This document shows, one piece after another, positions 8,479 to 17,620 of a DNA stretch of 64,000 nucleotides. Made by a program: the position numbers and the translations under genes. The DNA lies in assembly GCF_005795905.1 (NCBI RefSeq), contig NZ_VAWE01000001.1:1674001-1738000 (forward strand). The letters are read 5' to 3'. Under the pieces are notes generated by a model. That model was not told the origin of the DNA. It searched no databases and saw nothing but the letters and a program-made list of their open reading frames with translations. This DNA is from Streptomyces marianii (GTDB lineage: Bacteria; Actinomycetota; Actinomycetes; Streptomycetales; Streptomycetaceae). The first letter of the stretch is position 1, and each line of letters starts with the position of its first letter.

Positions 8479-9096
8479 ATGCCCTACCGCAGGACGCCCG
8501 CCGTCGAGGACCGTCTGGCCGCCGCCAGGGAGCATCTGGTCGAACGCGCCACGTCCGTGGTCGCCGAGGCCGGATGGGCGAACGCGTCCGTCACCGCGGT
8601 CGCCGCCGCCGCCGGCATGTCGGTCGGCTCCGTCTACCAGCACTTCCCCTCCAAGCAGGCGCTGGCCGTCGAGGTGTTCCGCCGGGCCTCGGGCCACGAG
8701 GTCGACGTCCTCGGCGAGGTACTCCGGGAGGGCACCGGCGACCCGGTGGAGCGGCTGGCCCTCGGTGTCGGCGTCTTCGCGCGCCGCGCCATGGAGCGGC
8801 GCGGACTGGCGCACGCGCTGCTCGCCGCACCGGCCGAACCGGCCGTCGGCCAGGAGCGCCTGGAGTTCCGGCGCCGCTACCGCGCCGTGTTCGCCGAGGT
8901 CGTCCGGGAGGGCGTCGACGCCGGGCTGCTCCCCCGCCAGGACCCGGAGATCACCGCGGCCGCGCTGACCGGCGCGATCGGCGAGGTGCTCGTGGACCCG
9001 CTCGCCGCTCCGGCGGAGGGTCCCGAGGCCGGCCGACTGGTGGACGAACTGGTGGCGATGTCCCTGCGCTGCGCGGGCGCCCGGCCCGCGGCATGA
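8479..9096 (+). CDS. TetR/AcrR family transcriptional regulator
   Basis: A 205-aa regulator. The N-terminal helix-turn-helix is clear at about residues 15-62 (VTAVAAAAGMSVGSVYQHFPSKQALAVEVF, recognition helix around SVGSVYQHF). The remaining helical domain would bind an unidentified small ligand. The AidB-like acyl-CoA dehydrogenase follows after 23 nt and is probably co-transcribed, so the regulator likely controls both genes, with an acyl-CoA or related compound as possible effector (inferred). A palindrome just upstream of the start suggests autoregulation. Confidence 0.9.
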   Translation: MPYRRTPAVEDRLAAAREHLVERATSVVAEAGWANASVTAVAAAAGMSVGSVYQHFPSKQALAVEVFRRASGHEVDVLGEVLREGTGDPVERLALGVGVFARRAMERRGLAHALLAAPAEPAVGQERLEFRRRYRAVFAEVVREGVDAGLLPRQDPEITAAALTGAIGEVLVDPLAAPAEGPEAGRLVDELVAMSLRCAGARPAA

Positions 9097-9119
9097 CCCG
9101 ACGACCCCGGAGGACCCGC

Positions 9120-10793
9120 ATGCCCGCGACCACGGAAGCATCCCCGCTCAGCAAACCGACAGCCCGTACGCACGAGGTGACCAACCAGCCGCCGCCGCTC
9201 ACCGGTCACGACGTCGCCGAGGACCCCGTACTGCTCGAGGGACTGCGGCGCGAGGGTGCCGGCTGGTACGCGGACGACCTGCACCGCCTCGGCAGGCTCG
9301 CGGGATCGGAGCAGGTCCTGCGCTGGGCCGAGGAGGCCAACCGCCACGAGCCGGAGCTGCGCACGCACGACCGCTACGGCAACCGGATCGACGAGGTCGA
9401 CTTCCATCCCTCGTACCACTCGCTGATGGACGTGGCGATCCGCGAGGGCCTGGGCGGGGCGCCATGGGCGGACGACCGGCCGGGCGCGCACGTCGCCCGC
9501 GCCGCGGGCTTCATGGTGTGGAGCTCGGCCGAACAGGGCCACGGCTGCCCGGTGTCCATGACCTACGCCGTCGTGCCAGCTCTCCGGTCGGCGCCCGAAC
9601 TCGCCGCCGTCTACGAGCCGTTGCTCACCAGCCGGGTGTACGACCCGGGCCTGCGGGCGCCGGGGGGCAAACGGGGACTCCTCGCCGGTATGGGCATGAC
9701 CGAGAAGCAGGGCGGCACGGACGTGCGCGCCAACACCACCGCGGCCACCGCACAACCGGACGGCAGCTGGCGGCTGCGGGGGCACAAGTGGTTCACCAGC
9801 GCTCCGATGAACGACCTGTTCCTGGTGCTGGCGCAGGCACCGGGAGGGCTGTCCTGCTTCCTGGTGCCCCGGGTGCTGCCGGACGGCTCGCGCAACACCT
9901 TCCGCATCCAGCGGCTGAAGGAAAAGCTCGGCAACCGCAGCAACGCCAGCAGCGAGCCGGAGTTCGACGACACCGTCGCCTGGCTGGTCGGCCGGGAGGG
10001 GCAGGGCGTACGGACGATCATCGACATGGTGACCATGACGCGGCTCGACTGCATCCTGGGCTCGGCGTCGGGGACCCGCGCGGCGCTGGCGCAGGCCGCA
10101 CACCACGTACGCCACCGGGCCGTGTTCGGCGCCAAGCTGATCGACCAGCCGCTCATGCGCAACGTGATCGCCGACCTGGGGCTGGAGTCGGAGGCCGCGA
10201 CGACGCTCGCGCTCCGGGTCGCGGGCGCGGCGGACCGGGCGCAGCGCGGCGACGCGCAGGAGCGGGCCTTCCTTCGGCTGGCCACGGCCGTCGGGAAGTA
10301 CTGGGTCTGCAAGCGGCAGCCCGCGGCGGTCGCCGAGGCGCTGGAGTGCCTCGGCGGCAACGGATACGACGAGGCGTCCGGCATGCCGCGGCTGTACCGC
10401 GAGGCTCCGCTGAACGGCATCTGGGAGGGCTCGGGCAACGTCAACGCCCTCGACGTGCTCCGTGCACTCGCCCGCGAGCCGGAATCCCTGGAGGCGTTCC
10501 GGGCGGAGGTCGAGGCGGCCGCGGGCGCGGACGCACGACTTGACGAGGCGTGGCGGACGCTGCGCGGCGAGCTGGTACTCACCGCCGACGCCGAACTGCG
10601 CGCACGACGGCTGGTCGAGCGCCTCGCCCTGGTGCTGCAGGGCTCCCTCCTCGTCCGCCACGCGCCGCCCGCCGTGGCCGACGCGTTCTGCGCCTCCCGC
10701 CTGGCAGGCGACACGGGCTTCGCGTTCGGCACCCTCCCGCCGGCCGCCGACCTCGCCAAGATCCTCACCCGGGTGCCGGGCGCGACGCACTGA
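9120..10793 (+). CDS. AidB-like acyl-CoA dehydrogenase
   Basis: A 557-aa flavoprotein of the acyl-CoA dehydrogenase superfamily, AidB branch. Middle-domain FAD motifs are present (GMGMTEKQGGTDVRANTT, then HKWFTSAPMNDLFLVLAQ). The AidB-type stretch EKLGNRSNASSEPEF and the C-terminal ECLGGNGYDEASGMPRLYREA with WEGSGNVNALDVLRAL are intact. Length exceeds ordinary short-chain dehydrogenases (about 380 aa) because of the AidB-like extensions. The substrate is unknown; E. coli AidB is linked to the alkylation response, other members to branched acyl-CoA oxidation. GGAGG precedes the ATG by 6 nt. Operon with the TetR gene. Confidence 0.9.
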   Translation: MPATTEASPLSKPTARTHEVTNQPPPLTGHDVAEDPVLLEGLRREGAGWYADDLHRLGRLAGSEQVLRWAEEANRHEPELRTHDRYGNRIDEVDFHPSYHSLMDVAIREGLGGAPWADDRPGAHVARAAGFMVWSSAEQGHGCPVSMTYAVVPALRSAPELAAVYEPLLTSRVYDPGLRAPGGKRGLLAGMGMTEKQGGTDVRANTTAATAQPDGSWRLRGHKWFTSAPMNDLFLVLAQAPGGLSCFLVPRVLPDGSRNTFRIQRLKEKLGNRSNASSEPEFDDTVAWLVGREGQGVRTIIDMVTMTRLDCILGSASGTRAALAQAAHHVRHRAVFGAKLIDQPLMRNVIADLGLESEAATTLALRVAGAADRAQRGDAQERAFLRLATAVGKYWVCKRQPAAVAEALECLGGNGYDEASGMPRLYREAPLNGIWEGSGNVNALDVLRALAREPESLEAFRAEVEAAAGADARLDEAWRTLRGELVLTADAELRARRLVERLALVLQGSLLVRHAPPAVADAFCASRLAGDTGFAFGTLPPAADLAKILTRVPGATH

Positions 10794-10879
10794 GGCACGG
10801 ACCGCTCCCGCCCGGCGCGCGGCTCGCCGCCCGACCCCGCCGGGCGGAGCGGACCGGTGCCGGCACACCTCCTGGAGAC

Positions 10880-11290
10880 CGGCAACGGCACGGCGGCGCC
10901 GGCCCTGCAGCGCGGCGCGACCGGCAACGCTGTGACAGCGTCGGCCCGCAGCGGCGCACGGCCCGGCGGCACGGCACCAGCACCAGCACCAGCACCAGCA
11001 CCAGCACCGAGACGCGGACCGGTACCGCGGCACGACCGGCAACGGCGCACGGCCCGGCGGCTTGGCACAGACGCGGCACAGCGCGACACGGCACCAGCAC
11101 CAGCACCAGCACCAGCACCAGCACCGAGACGCGGACCGGTACCGCGGCACGACCGGCAACGGCCCGGCAACGGCGCACGGCCCGGCGGCTTGGCACAGAC
11201 GCGGCACAGCGCGGCACGGCACCAGCACCGGCACCGGCACCGGCACCGGCACCGAGACGTGGACCGGGCACCGGCCCCGCGCCGGCACCG
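10880..11290. repeat. Tandem repeat array with (CAGCAC)n microsatellite
   Basis: The 570-bp gap between the convergent AidB-like and FAD-monooxygenase genes holds three related units of about 117-129 bp starting near 10972, 11090 and 11219. Each opens with about five CAGCAC hexamers (GGCACC in the third), then CGAGACGCGGACCGGTACCG, then a shared GGCAACGG...GGCCCGGCGGC...GGCACAGACGCGGCACAGCG stretch. A partial unit precedes them. The frames are open on both strands through repeat periodicity, but there is no ribosome-binding site or domain, so I treat it as non-coding. Confidence 0.8.
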
Positions 11291-11366
11291 GACCGCCCGC
11301 CCGGCACGAGGCGAAAACGCGTCGCGCGGGCGGGCCGGCGCCGCCGCCCGCGGCGCCGGCCCGCCG

Positions 11367-12599
11367 TCACCGCACCGACTCCTCCGGCGGCCTTTCGCGC
11401 AGAGCACCGTAGGCGAGGAAGTAGGCAGGGAGCCGGTTGAGCCTGCGGGAGGTGGTGATCAGCTCGGTCAGGTGCTTGGCCAGCCGGGGGTTGCCGAAGG
11501 CGGGCTCCCCGGCCAGCAGGGGCGCGATGACCCTGGCGTGGGCGAGGCGCTGGAGGGCCTGGGTCCCTGCGGTGGTGGGCCACCGGCGGCGCTGGACGCG
11601 GCGTACGTCCTCGAGGCGCACCCGGCCCTCGCCCAGGGGGCCGACGAGATGGCGTGCGGCGGCCACCGCGTCCTCGACGGCGAGGTTGATGCCGATGCCG
11701 AAGACCGGTGACATGGCATGGGCGGCGTCGCCGATGCACAGCAGCCCCGGACGGTGCCAGCGCCGCAGCCGGTCGAGCCGTACGTCGAGCAGCTTCACGT
11801 GGTCCCACGAGGTGAGCGCGTGCGTCCGGTCCGAGAGCCAGGGCACCGCGGAGGTGAATCGTGCCATGAACCGGTCCAGGCCCTCGGCGCGCCGCTGCGC
11901 GTCGGTGCCCTTGGGGATCAGCGCGGCGATCTGCCAGTAGTCGCCGCGGTCGATGAGCGCGCTGAAGAACCGGTCGCCGACCCCGCCCACCAGCCCGCTC
12001 GGGTCGCCCTCGTGCCGGGGAAGTCTGAACCACCAGGCGTCCATAGGGCAGTTGAAGTTCTCCAGGCCGAGTTCGGGCAGCGTCCTCGCGATCGAGCCCC
12101 GGCCGTCGCACGCCACGGTGAGCGTGGCCCGCAGTTCGCCGGTGCGGCCGTCGGAGGTGCGGTAGCGGACGCCGTTCACCCGCCCGCGTTCCATGAGGAA
12201 GGAGGTCGCCTCGGTGTTCATCCGGACGGAGAAGGAGGGTTCCCGGCCCGCCTCGTCCACGAGGAGGTCGAGCAGGTCCCACTGGGGCACCATCGCGATG
12301 TAGTTGTACTTGCCCCGGAGAGCGCCGATGTCCCCGACGGTGATCAGCGAACGGTCCGGTCCGATGGGCAGCTGCACCGTCGTCACCCGGCGCTGCGGCA
12401 GCCGGGCGAAGCGCTCGGCCAGTCCCAGATCGTCCAGCAGCGCCAGGGTGGAGGGATGCACGGTGTCGCCACGGAAGTCGCGCAGGAAGTCGCCGTGCTT
12501 CTCCAGGACGGTGACGTCCACCCCGGCCCGGGCCAGCAGCAGGCCGAGAACCATGCCCGCGGGCCCTCCACCCACCACGCAGCACGTGGTCCGATCCAT
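11367..12599 (-). CDS. FAD-dependent monooxygenase (class A hydroxylase, UbiH/PobA type)
   Basis: A 410-aa flavoprotein. The Rossmann motif CCVVGGGPAGMVLGLLLARAG lies within residues 6-27, split here as VVGGGPAGMV and LLLARAG. The class A DG motif is present as TVACDGRGSIART near residue 165, and the GD motif LLCIGDAAHAMSPVFGIGINLA around residue 285 is intact. These enzymes hydroxylate or epoxidise organic substrates with NAD(P)H and O2. The substrate cannot be read from sequence. The gene is divergent from a cytochrome P450 across a 106-bp region with a palindrome, suggesting a small joint oxidation locus. GGGAG lies 7 nt before the ATG. Confidence 0.9.
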   Translation of the reverse strand: MDRTTCCVVGGGPAGMVLGLLLARAGVDVTVLEKHGDFLRDFRGDTVHPSTLALLDDLGLAERFARLPQRRVTTVQLPIGPDRSLITVGDIGALRGKYNYIAMVPQWDLLDLLVDEAGREPSFSVRMNTEATSFLMERGRVNGVRYRTSDGRTGELRATLTVACDGRGSIARTLPELGLENFNCPMDAWWFRLPRHEGDPSGLVGGVGDRFFSALIDRGDYWQIAALIPKGTDAQRRAEGLDRFMARFTSAVPWLSDRTHALTSWDHVKLLDVRLDRLRRWHRPGLLCIGDAAHAMSPVFGIGINLAVEDAVAAARHLVGPLGEGRVRLEDVRRVQRRRWPTTAGTQALQRLAHARVIAPLLAGEPAFGNPRLAKHLTELITTSRRLNRLPAYFLAYGALRERPPEESVR

Positions 12600-12668
12600 G
12601 GAACCGCTCCCTTCGATGGAATCCCGGGGTCAGCAACAATTGGACATATACCCTCAAGCTGGACACTC

Positions 12669-12690
12669 GTGGCACGGACGGCCGTGCCAC
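12669..12690. promoter_or_regulatory. Palindromic site in the divergent FAD-monooxygenase/P450 promoter region
   Basis: GTGGCACGG and CCGTGCCAC are perfect 9-nt arms around ACGG, located 15 nt before the P450 start and 70 nt before the monooxygenase start. A palindrome placed between divergent genes is a plausible operator for a regulator encoded elsewhere. It could alternatively form a hairpin in the P450 leader. Confidence 0.5.
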
Positions 12691-12705
12691 TTCCCGGGAG
12701 GCAAC

Positions 12706-14007
12706 ATGAGCGAGCAGCCGGTCCTTCTGCCCTACGCCGACCCTGCCTTCGTCGCGGATCCCTTCCCGCTCTACCGCCGGCTACGCGAGGAGGGCCCGGT
12801 GCGGCGGGCCGTGATCGCGGGCGGCGTGGAGGCCTGGCTGGTCACCCGCTACGAGGACGGCCTCGCGGCCCTGTCGGACTCCCGGCTGAGCAGCGACGTC
12901 CGCGACGCCTCGGACCCGCGGCTGATGCAGCAGCTGCCCTCGACGGAGCGCGAGTCGATGGTGAGCAACATGCTGCGCTCCGATCCGCCCGACCACACCC
13001 GGCTGCGCCGGCTGGTCTCGAAGGCGTTCACCGCGCGCCGGGTGGCGGAGATGCGGCCCAGGATCCAGGAGATCACCGATCGGTTGCTCGACGGGCTGCT
13101 ACCCGCCGGACGGGCGGAACTCGTCGCGGACTTCGCACTGCCGCTCCCGGTCACCGTCATCAGCGAACTCCTGGGCGTCCCCCTGGACGACCGGCACGAG
13201 TTCCAGCGCTGGACCGACGACATGCTGCTGCGCCGGGCGGAGATGCCGGACCCGGCCGTGGTGGACTCGGCGTGGCAGCACATGCGCGCGTATCTGACCG
13301 GGCTCATCGCAAACAAGCGGTCCCGGCCGGGTGACGACCTGCTGAGCGCCCTGATCACCGCCCGCGACGAGGAGCAGCGGCTGAACGAGGACGAGCTGAT
13401 CGCCATGGCGTTCCTGCTCCTCGTCGCCGGGTACATCACCACGGTCAATCTGATCGGCAGCGGCGTCGCGGCACTGCTCGCCCACCCCGACCAGATGGCG
13501 CTGCTGCGGGACGACCCGGAGCTGCTGCCCGGCGCCGTCGAGGAGTTCCTGCGGTACGACGGGCCCGTCAACCCCGGAATCGCGAGGTTCGCGCGCGAGG
13601 ACGTGGAGATCGCCGGGGTGACCGTCCCGAAGGGCGCGACCGTGCTGATCGCCTCGGCCATCGCCGACCGCGACCCGGCGCGGTTCGCCGAACCGGACAG
13701 GCTGGACATCACCCGGCGTGACAACGCGCACCTCGCCTTCGGGCACGGGATCCACTTCTGCCTGGGGGCCCCGCTGGCCAGGTTGGAGGGGCAGATCGCC
13801 ATCGGCTCCGTGCTGCGGCGCCTCCCCGACCTGGCGCTGGCCGTGCCGCCGGAGGAACTGCATTGGCGGCCGGGCGGGCTGAGGGGTCCGGCGCGGCTGC
13901 CGGTCACGTTCACGGCCACGGACGGGCACCGCCCCGGCTCCACCCCACAACGACGGGACGCCGCCGGGTCCGCCCCGGGGGAGATCGCACCGTTCGGCAC
14001 GGGCTGA
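12706..14007 (+). CDS. Cytochrome P450
   Basis: A 433-aa soluble bacterial P450. The K-helix ExxR is E280-R283 (EEFLRY), and the heme loop FGHGIHFCLG places the proximal cysteine at residue 352. The C-helix region is DPPDHTRLRRLVSKAFT. The I-helix reads AGYITT (241-246) where most CYP107-like enzymes have AGHETT, so the acidic residue used for proton delivery is replaced by Ile. The ATG at 12706 has GGGAGG 4-5 nt upstream. No ferredoxin gene is adjacent. The divergent FAD monooxygenase may act on the same pathway. The last 30 residues are a non-conserved tail. Confidence 0.95.
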   Translation: MSEQPVLLPYADPAFVADPFPLYRRLREEGPVRRAVIAGGVEAWLVTRYEDGLAALSDSRLSSDVRDASDPRLMQQLPSTERESMVSNMLRSDPPDHTRLRRLVSKAFTARRVAEMRPRIQEITDRLLDGLLPAGRAELVADFALPLPVTVISELLGVPLDDRHEFQRWTDDMLLRRAEMPDPAVVDSAWQHMRAYLTGLIANKRSRPGDDLLSALITARDEEQRLNEDELIAMAFLLLVAGYITTVNLIGSGVAALLAHPDQMALLRDDPELLPGAVEEFLRYDGPVNPGIARFAREDVEIAGVTVPKGATVLIASAIADRDPARFAEPDRLDITRRDNAHLAFGHGIHFCLGAPLARLEGQIAIGSVLRRLPDLALAVPPEELHWRPGGLRGPARLPVTFTATDGHRPGSTPQRRDAAGSAPGEIAPFGTG

Positions 14008-14042
14008 TGGGCTGACGGGCTGACGGGCTGACGGGCTGACGG
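14005..14042. repeat. Short tandem repeat GGGCTGAC x4
   Basis: Four direct copies of GGGCTGAC begin at the P450 stop codon. The unit is 8 bp, so each extra copy would not keep a reading frame. Here it lies just outside the coding sequence, in the convergent gap before rskA. Confidence 0.8.
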
Positions 14043-14183
14043 CAGCCGACCCCGCGCCGGGCAGGGCGCCCCACGCGACCGAGGCTGCGCGGGGTGGCTC
14101 GTTCAGGGAGGTCCCGGGGCACCCGGGCCGGACCGCGGCGTGCCGCTCCACCATGCGCGGAAGCCCCGGTGGCGATACCGGTC

Positions 14184-14214
14184 CCGGGCCGGACGCGCAC
14201 GGCGTCCGGCCCGG
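14184..14214. terminator. Bidirectional terminator between P450 and rskA
   Basis: Perfect 13-nt arms CCGGGCCGGACGC and GCGTCCGGCCCGG with a 5-nt loop GCACG, located between two convergent genes. No U-tract follows on either side, as is usual in Streptomyces. Confidence 0.7.
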
Positions 14215-14280
14215 CGGAGCCGCGGTCGTCCACACGTCACCCCACCTGCCGGACCGGGGCGGGCCGTCAGTGCGGTGCCG

Positions 14281-15105
14281 TCAGGCGGGGATGTCGATCA
14301 TCCCCAACGGGGGGCTGGTGGGCTGCAACGAACCTCCGACCGGCTCGATGGTGATGCCGACCGCCGTCGCTCCCGAGACCGGGCCGTTCAGCATCTGCAT
14401 GTCCTGAGCCTCGGCACCGCTGACCAGCCCGGCGGGCCGGTAGGAGCCGTCCTCACTGAACCACAGGGCGTACGTCTGCCCGACGGGCAGCGGCGGAACT
14501 CCCGTCGCGAAGAACACCGCCGCGTCCTGGCTCCGGGAGACGGCGATGGTGCCGGTGCCGCCGTCCGCAAGCTGCTGGGTGTGGAGCTCGACGTCCGGCG
14601 CGGCGAGCACGTCGGCCACACCCGCGTACCGCTCCTCGGCCCAGTGCAGCTGGGAGCGCGCCCGTTCGGCGGCCTGGTACTGCCAGGCGGCGACCCCGCC
14701 GAACGCCACGGCCAGCGCGGCGCAGGCCGCGAGGGCCAGTTGCATGATCCGCGGGACGGGAGAGCGCCCGGTGCCGGACGGAACCGGCCCGCCGGCGGAG
14801 GGCCGGGCGTGCGGGACCTCCCCAGCGGGCTGTTCGCGCGGGACGCGGGGAGCGTACGGGGCCTGGGAGGTGACGGCGATCCGCTCCAGCACCCGGCGCC
14901 GCAGGTGCTCCGGAGGCTCGGCCGTGACCGGCTGGGCGAGGCGTGCCGCCGAGTCCGAGAGTTCCGCGACCTCGCGCGCGCAGTCCGCGCAGGACGCGAG
15001 GTGCTCCTCGAAGGCCCTCCGCTCGTCCTCGGGCAGCGCGTGCAGCGCGTAGGCGCCGGCGGCGGAGTGCAGCTCGTCGCCGTTCTTGTCCCGGACCTCG
15101 CTCAT
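14281..15105 (-). CDS. rskA: Anti-sigma factor RskA
   Basis: A 274-aa membrane anti-sigma factor. The N-terminal zinc-binding anti-sigma domain has H35-x3-C39-x2-C42 (HLASCADC). A Pro-rich linker leads to one transmembrane helix around residues 120-141 (IMQLALAACAALAVAFGGVAA region). The extracytoplasmic part is the RskA domain (ADVLAAPDVELHTQQL, then PVGQTYALWFSEDG). It would hold SigK inactive at the membrane until released by proteolysis or a redox signal. Its start codon overlaps the sigK stop by 4 nt, giving translational coupling and equal amounts of the two proteins. Confidence 0.93.
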   Translation of the reverse strand: MSEVRDKNGDELHSAAGAYALHALPEDERRAFEEHLASCADCAREVAELSDSAARLAQPVTAEPPEHLRRRVLERIAVTSQAPYAPRVPREQPAGEVPHARPSAGGPVPSGTGRSPVPRIMQLALAACAALAVAFGGVAAWQYQAAERARSQLHWAEERYAGVADVLAAPDVELHTQQLADGGTGTIAVSRSQDAAVFFATGVPPLPVGQTYALWFSEDGSYRPAGLVSGAEAQDMQMLNGPVSGATAVGITIEPVGGSLQPTSPPLGMIDIPA

Positions 15106-15701
15106 GGCCGCACCTCACCCTCGTACAGACAGTCACGCAATCGCATCAGCCCGTCACGCATCCGGGCCTTCACCGTGCCCAGCGGCTGGGACAGGTAGTC
15201 GGCCACCTCCCGGTAGGTGAGCCCGTGGTAGTAGGCCAGGACGACCGACTCCCGCTGGAGCTCGGTCAGCGACTGCAGACAGCGCCGGACCTGCTGCTGC
15301 TCCAGGCCGGTCTCGACCTGCTCGACCACGTCGTCGAACGGCGGCACGGACTCCAGCAGGGCTGCTCTGCGCTCCCGCTCGACCCTGGCCTGTGACGACC
15401 GGACCCGGTCCACCGCACGCCTGTGGGCCAGCGTCAGGACCCAGGTCAGGGCACTGCCCTGCTCGGGCCGGAACCGGCCGGCCGTCCGCCACACCTCCAC
15501 GAGCACGTCCTGGGCCACCTCCTCGGACTGGGCCGGATCTCTCAGGACCCTGCGGACGAGGCCCAGTACGGCGCCGCTGACCGCCTCGTAGACGGGTACG
15601 AACGCGTCCTGGTCGCCGCGCCCCACCAGGACCATGAGCTCGTCCAGTCCGAGCTTGGCCAGTTGTTCGGCGGCGTCGGGATCCGCATCAGGTGGCGACA
15701 C
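15102..15701 (-). CDS. sigK: ECF RNA polymerase sigma factor SigK
   Basis: A 199-aa extracytoplasmic-function sigma factor. Region 2 is visible as DAFVPVYEAVSGAVLGLVRRVLRD followed by the conserved VAQDVLVEVWRTAGRF, and region 4 as ELQRESVVLAYYHGLTYREVADYL then LGTVKARMRDGLMRLRDCL (quoted pieces overlap the real run). It pairs with the RskA anti-sigma gene immediately downstream. The GTG at 15701 is chosen because GAGGGGG lies 5 nt upstream; a longer frame to 15839 adds an unconserved Arg/Pro-rich stretch. Target promoters cannot be inferred here. Confidence 0.92.
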   Translation of the reverse strand: MSPPDADPDAAEQLAKLGLDELMVLVGRGDQDAFVPVYEAVSGAVLGLVRRVLRDPAQSEEVAQDVLVEVWRTAGRFRPEQGSALTWVLTLAHRRAVDRVRSSQARVERERRAALLESVPPFDDVVEQVETGLEQQQVRRCLQSLTELQRESVVLAYYHGLTYREVADYLSQPLGTVKARMRDGLMRLRDCLYEGEVRP

Positions 15702-16003
15702 TCGCGCCCCCTCGCTCCTCGTGGGCACCAGGGGTGCCGTACAGGCTCGTTCGTCACCATGCCACCACTGATCGGAAGGGGCCGCACGCCTGGAGCCGCG
15801 AGGGGAGACCGGAGGTACCCGGTGACATGTCACGTCCACCGTTCACCTCTCATCCGCCACCTGCCCGGTTCTCTGTTCGTCACTCACACACGTCCTCGTT
15901 CAGCGGCCACCCCCGTGCCGTCCACGCGCCCTCGGCGGGCGGTCACGAGCCCTCGTTCGGGGGTCGCCCGCCGTGCGTTGGACCGGCCCAGGGTCGCGGC
16001 CGG
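15702..16003. other. Intergenic region with perfect palindrome GTGACATGTCAC
   Basis: About 300 bp upstream of sigK and beyond the 3' end of the small secreted-protein gene. The only clear element is the 12-bp palindrome GTGACATGTCAC at 15822-15833, about 120 nt before the sigK start. The same GTGAC-N2-GTCAC core recurs at 46071-46082 and 62830-62841. No gene was seen. Confidence 0.5.
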
Positions 16004-16276
16004 TCAGCCGCGGTCGCGGCAGTCCCAGCGTCCCCGGACCCACTCGTCCACCCACTGGTCCTTGACCCACTTCTGCTTCCAGTGGCCCTTACGCCATTCG
16101 CAGCGGTCCCAGTCCGGGCCCCCGGAGTCGCCCGCGAGGTGGGAGACCCGCGCAGGGGCGGGGGGCTCGGAAGAGGCCGCCGCGGTGCCCGAGGACGCCG
16201 CTGACAACCCGCCGACGAGCACACCCGTGGCCGCCGCGGCCGCCGCGAGACGGCGCACCCGGAGGGAAACGCCCAT
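16004..16276 (-). CDS. Small secreted hypothetical protein, Trp/Lys/Asp-rich
   Basis: A 90-aa product from the ATG at 16276, preceded by GAGAGAGG at a workable distance. Residues 1-33 form a signal peptide (basic LRVRR, then an Ala/Gly/Leu-rich core ending SSGTAAAS). The mature part ends in a charged, tryptophan-rich tail with repeated K-W/V and W-V patterns (HWKQKWVKDQWVDEWVRGRW). I do not recognise a family. It is divergent from the acidic surface protein and class F sortase genes, with both proteins secreted, so a shared envelope role is possible but inferred. Confidence 0.65.
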   Translation of the reverse strand: MGVSLRVRRLAAAAAATGVLVGGLSAASSGTAAASSEPPAPARVSHLAGDSGGPDWDRCEWRKGHWKQKWVKDQWVDEWVRGRWDCRDRG

Positions 16277-16710
16277 CTGACCCACCTCTCTCCCGGGGGC
16301 CTTCCGGATTTCCCCTTCGGGAGACCGTCCGGACCGCCGCACACGGAACCCGCTCGGCGTCGCTGCCGTGCGCACGTGACACGAGTAGTTCGAAGCCGAG
16401 CCGTCTCCGGATAGGCGCGCGAAGCGAAGAAGACGGAATTCGCGGCACCGGCCGGCCACTCCGGCCGTTCCGCGCGAGCCGCATCGCGAAGGGTTCGGAG
16501 AGCGCTGCGAAGGCGCCTATCGGCTGGCTGCCGCCCAAAGGGTGAATAGTCGGCGTGTCGCCACCCGAAGAGCGGACAGTGTCCCTCGAATGCGACGTTC
16601 TCGGCTGGTGCGAAGCCGCGATCCGTCTGACGGTGAATTCGTCGCTGCTGCGATCCGATGAGCCGACGATGTGTCAGCCCTCGCAGTCGCGGCGAAAGGA
16701 ATGGGATCTC
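16277..16710. other. Divergent intergenic region, no gene seen
   Basis: A 434-bp stretch between the two oppositely oriented secreted-protein genes. It is less GC-rich than its surroundings and must contain both promoters, but no convincing -35/-10 pair or palindrome could be identified. Open frames through it lack ribosome-binding sites. Confidence 0.5.
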
Positions 16711-17487
<777 letters not shown>

Positions 17488-17620
17488 TCGAGGTCGCATC
17501 ACCTGCAGCTCGCTGCGCTGTCGCGGCCGCCGTCCTCTCCGGACGGCGGCCGCGGCGATGCGTTTCCCAGCCCCGATCCGGATCTCCCCGCCGCGTCCCG
17601 GCACACGAAAGGCCTCTCGC

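Noticed and set aside
10857..11711. Plus-strand ORF through the CAGCAC repeats
   Set aside because: Open only because of repeat periodicity, no credible start site, and it runs antisense into the FAD monooxygenase gene.
8216..14280. Secondary-metabolite gene cluster around the P450 and FAD monooxygenase
   Set aside because: No polyketide, peptide synthetase, terpene or RiPP core enzyme is present in the window; the oxygenases stand alone.
15822..15833. Crp binding site
   Set aside because: The Streptomyces Crp consensus needs wider spacing between GTG and CAC halves than GTGAC-N2-GTCAC provides.
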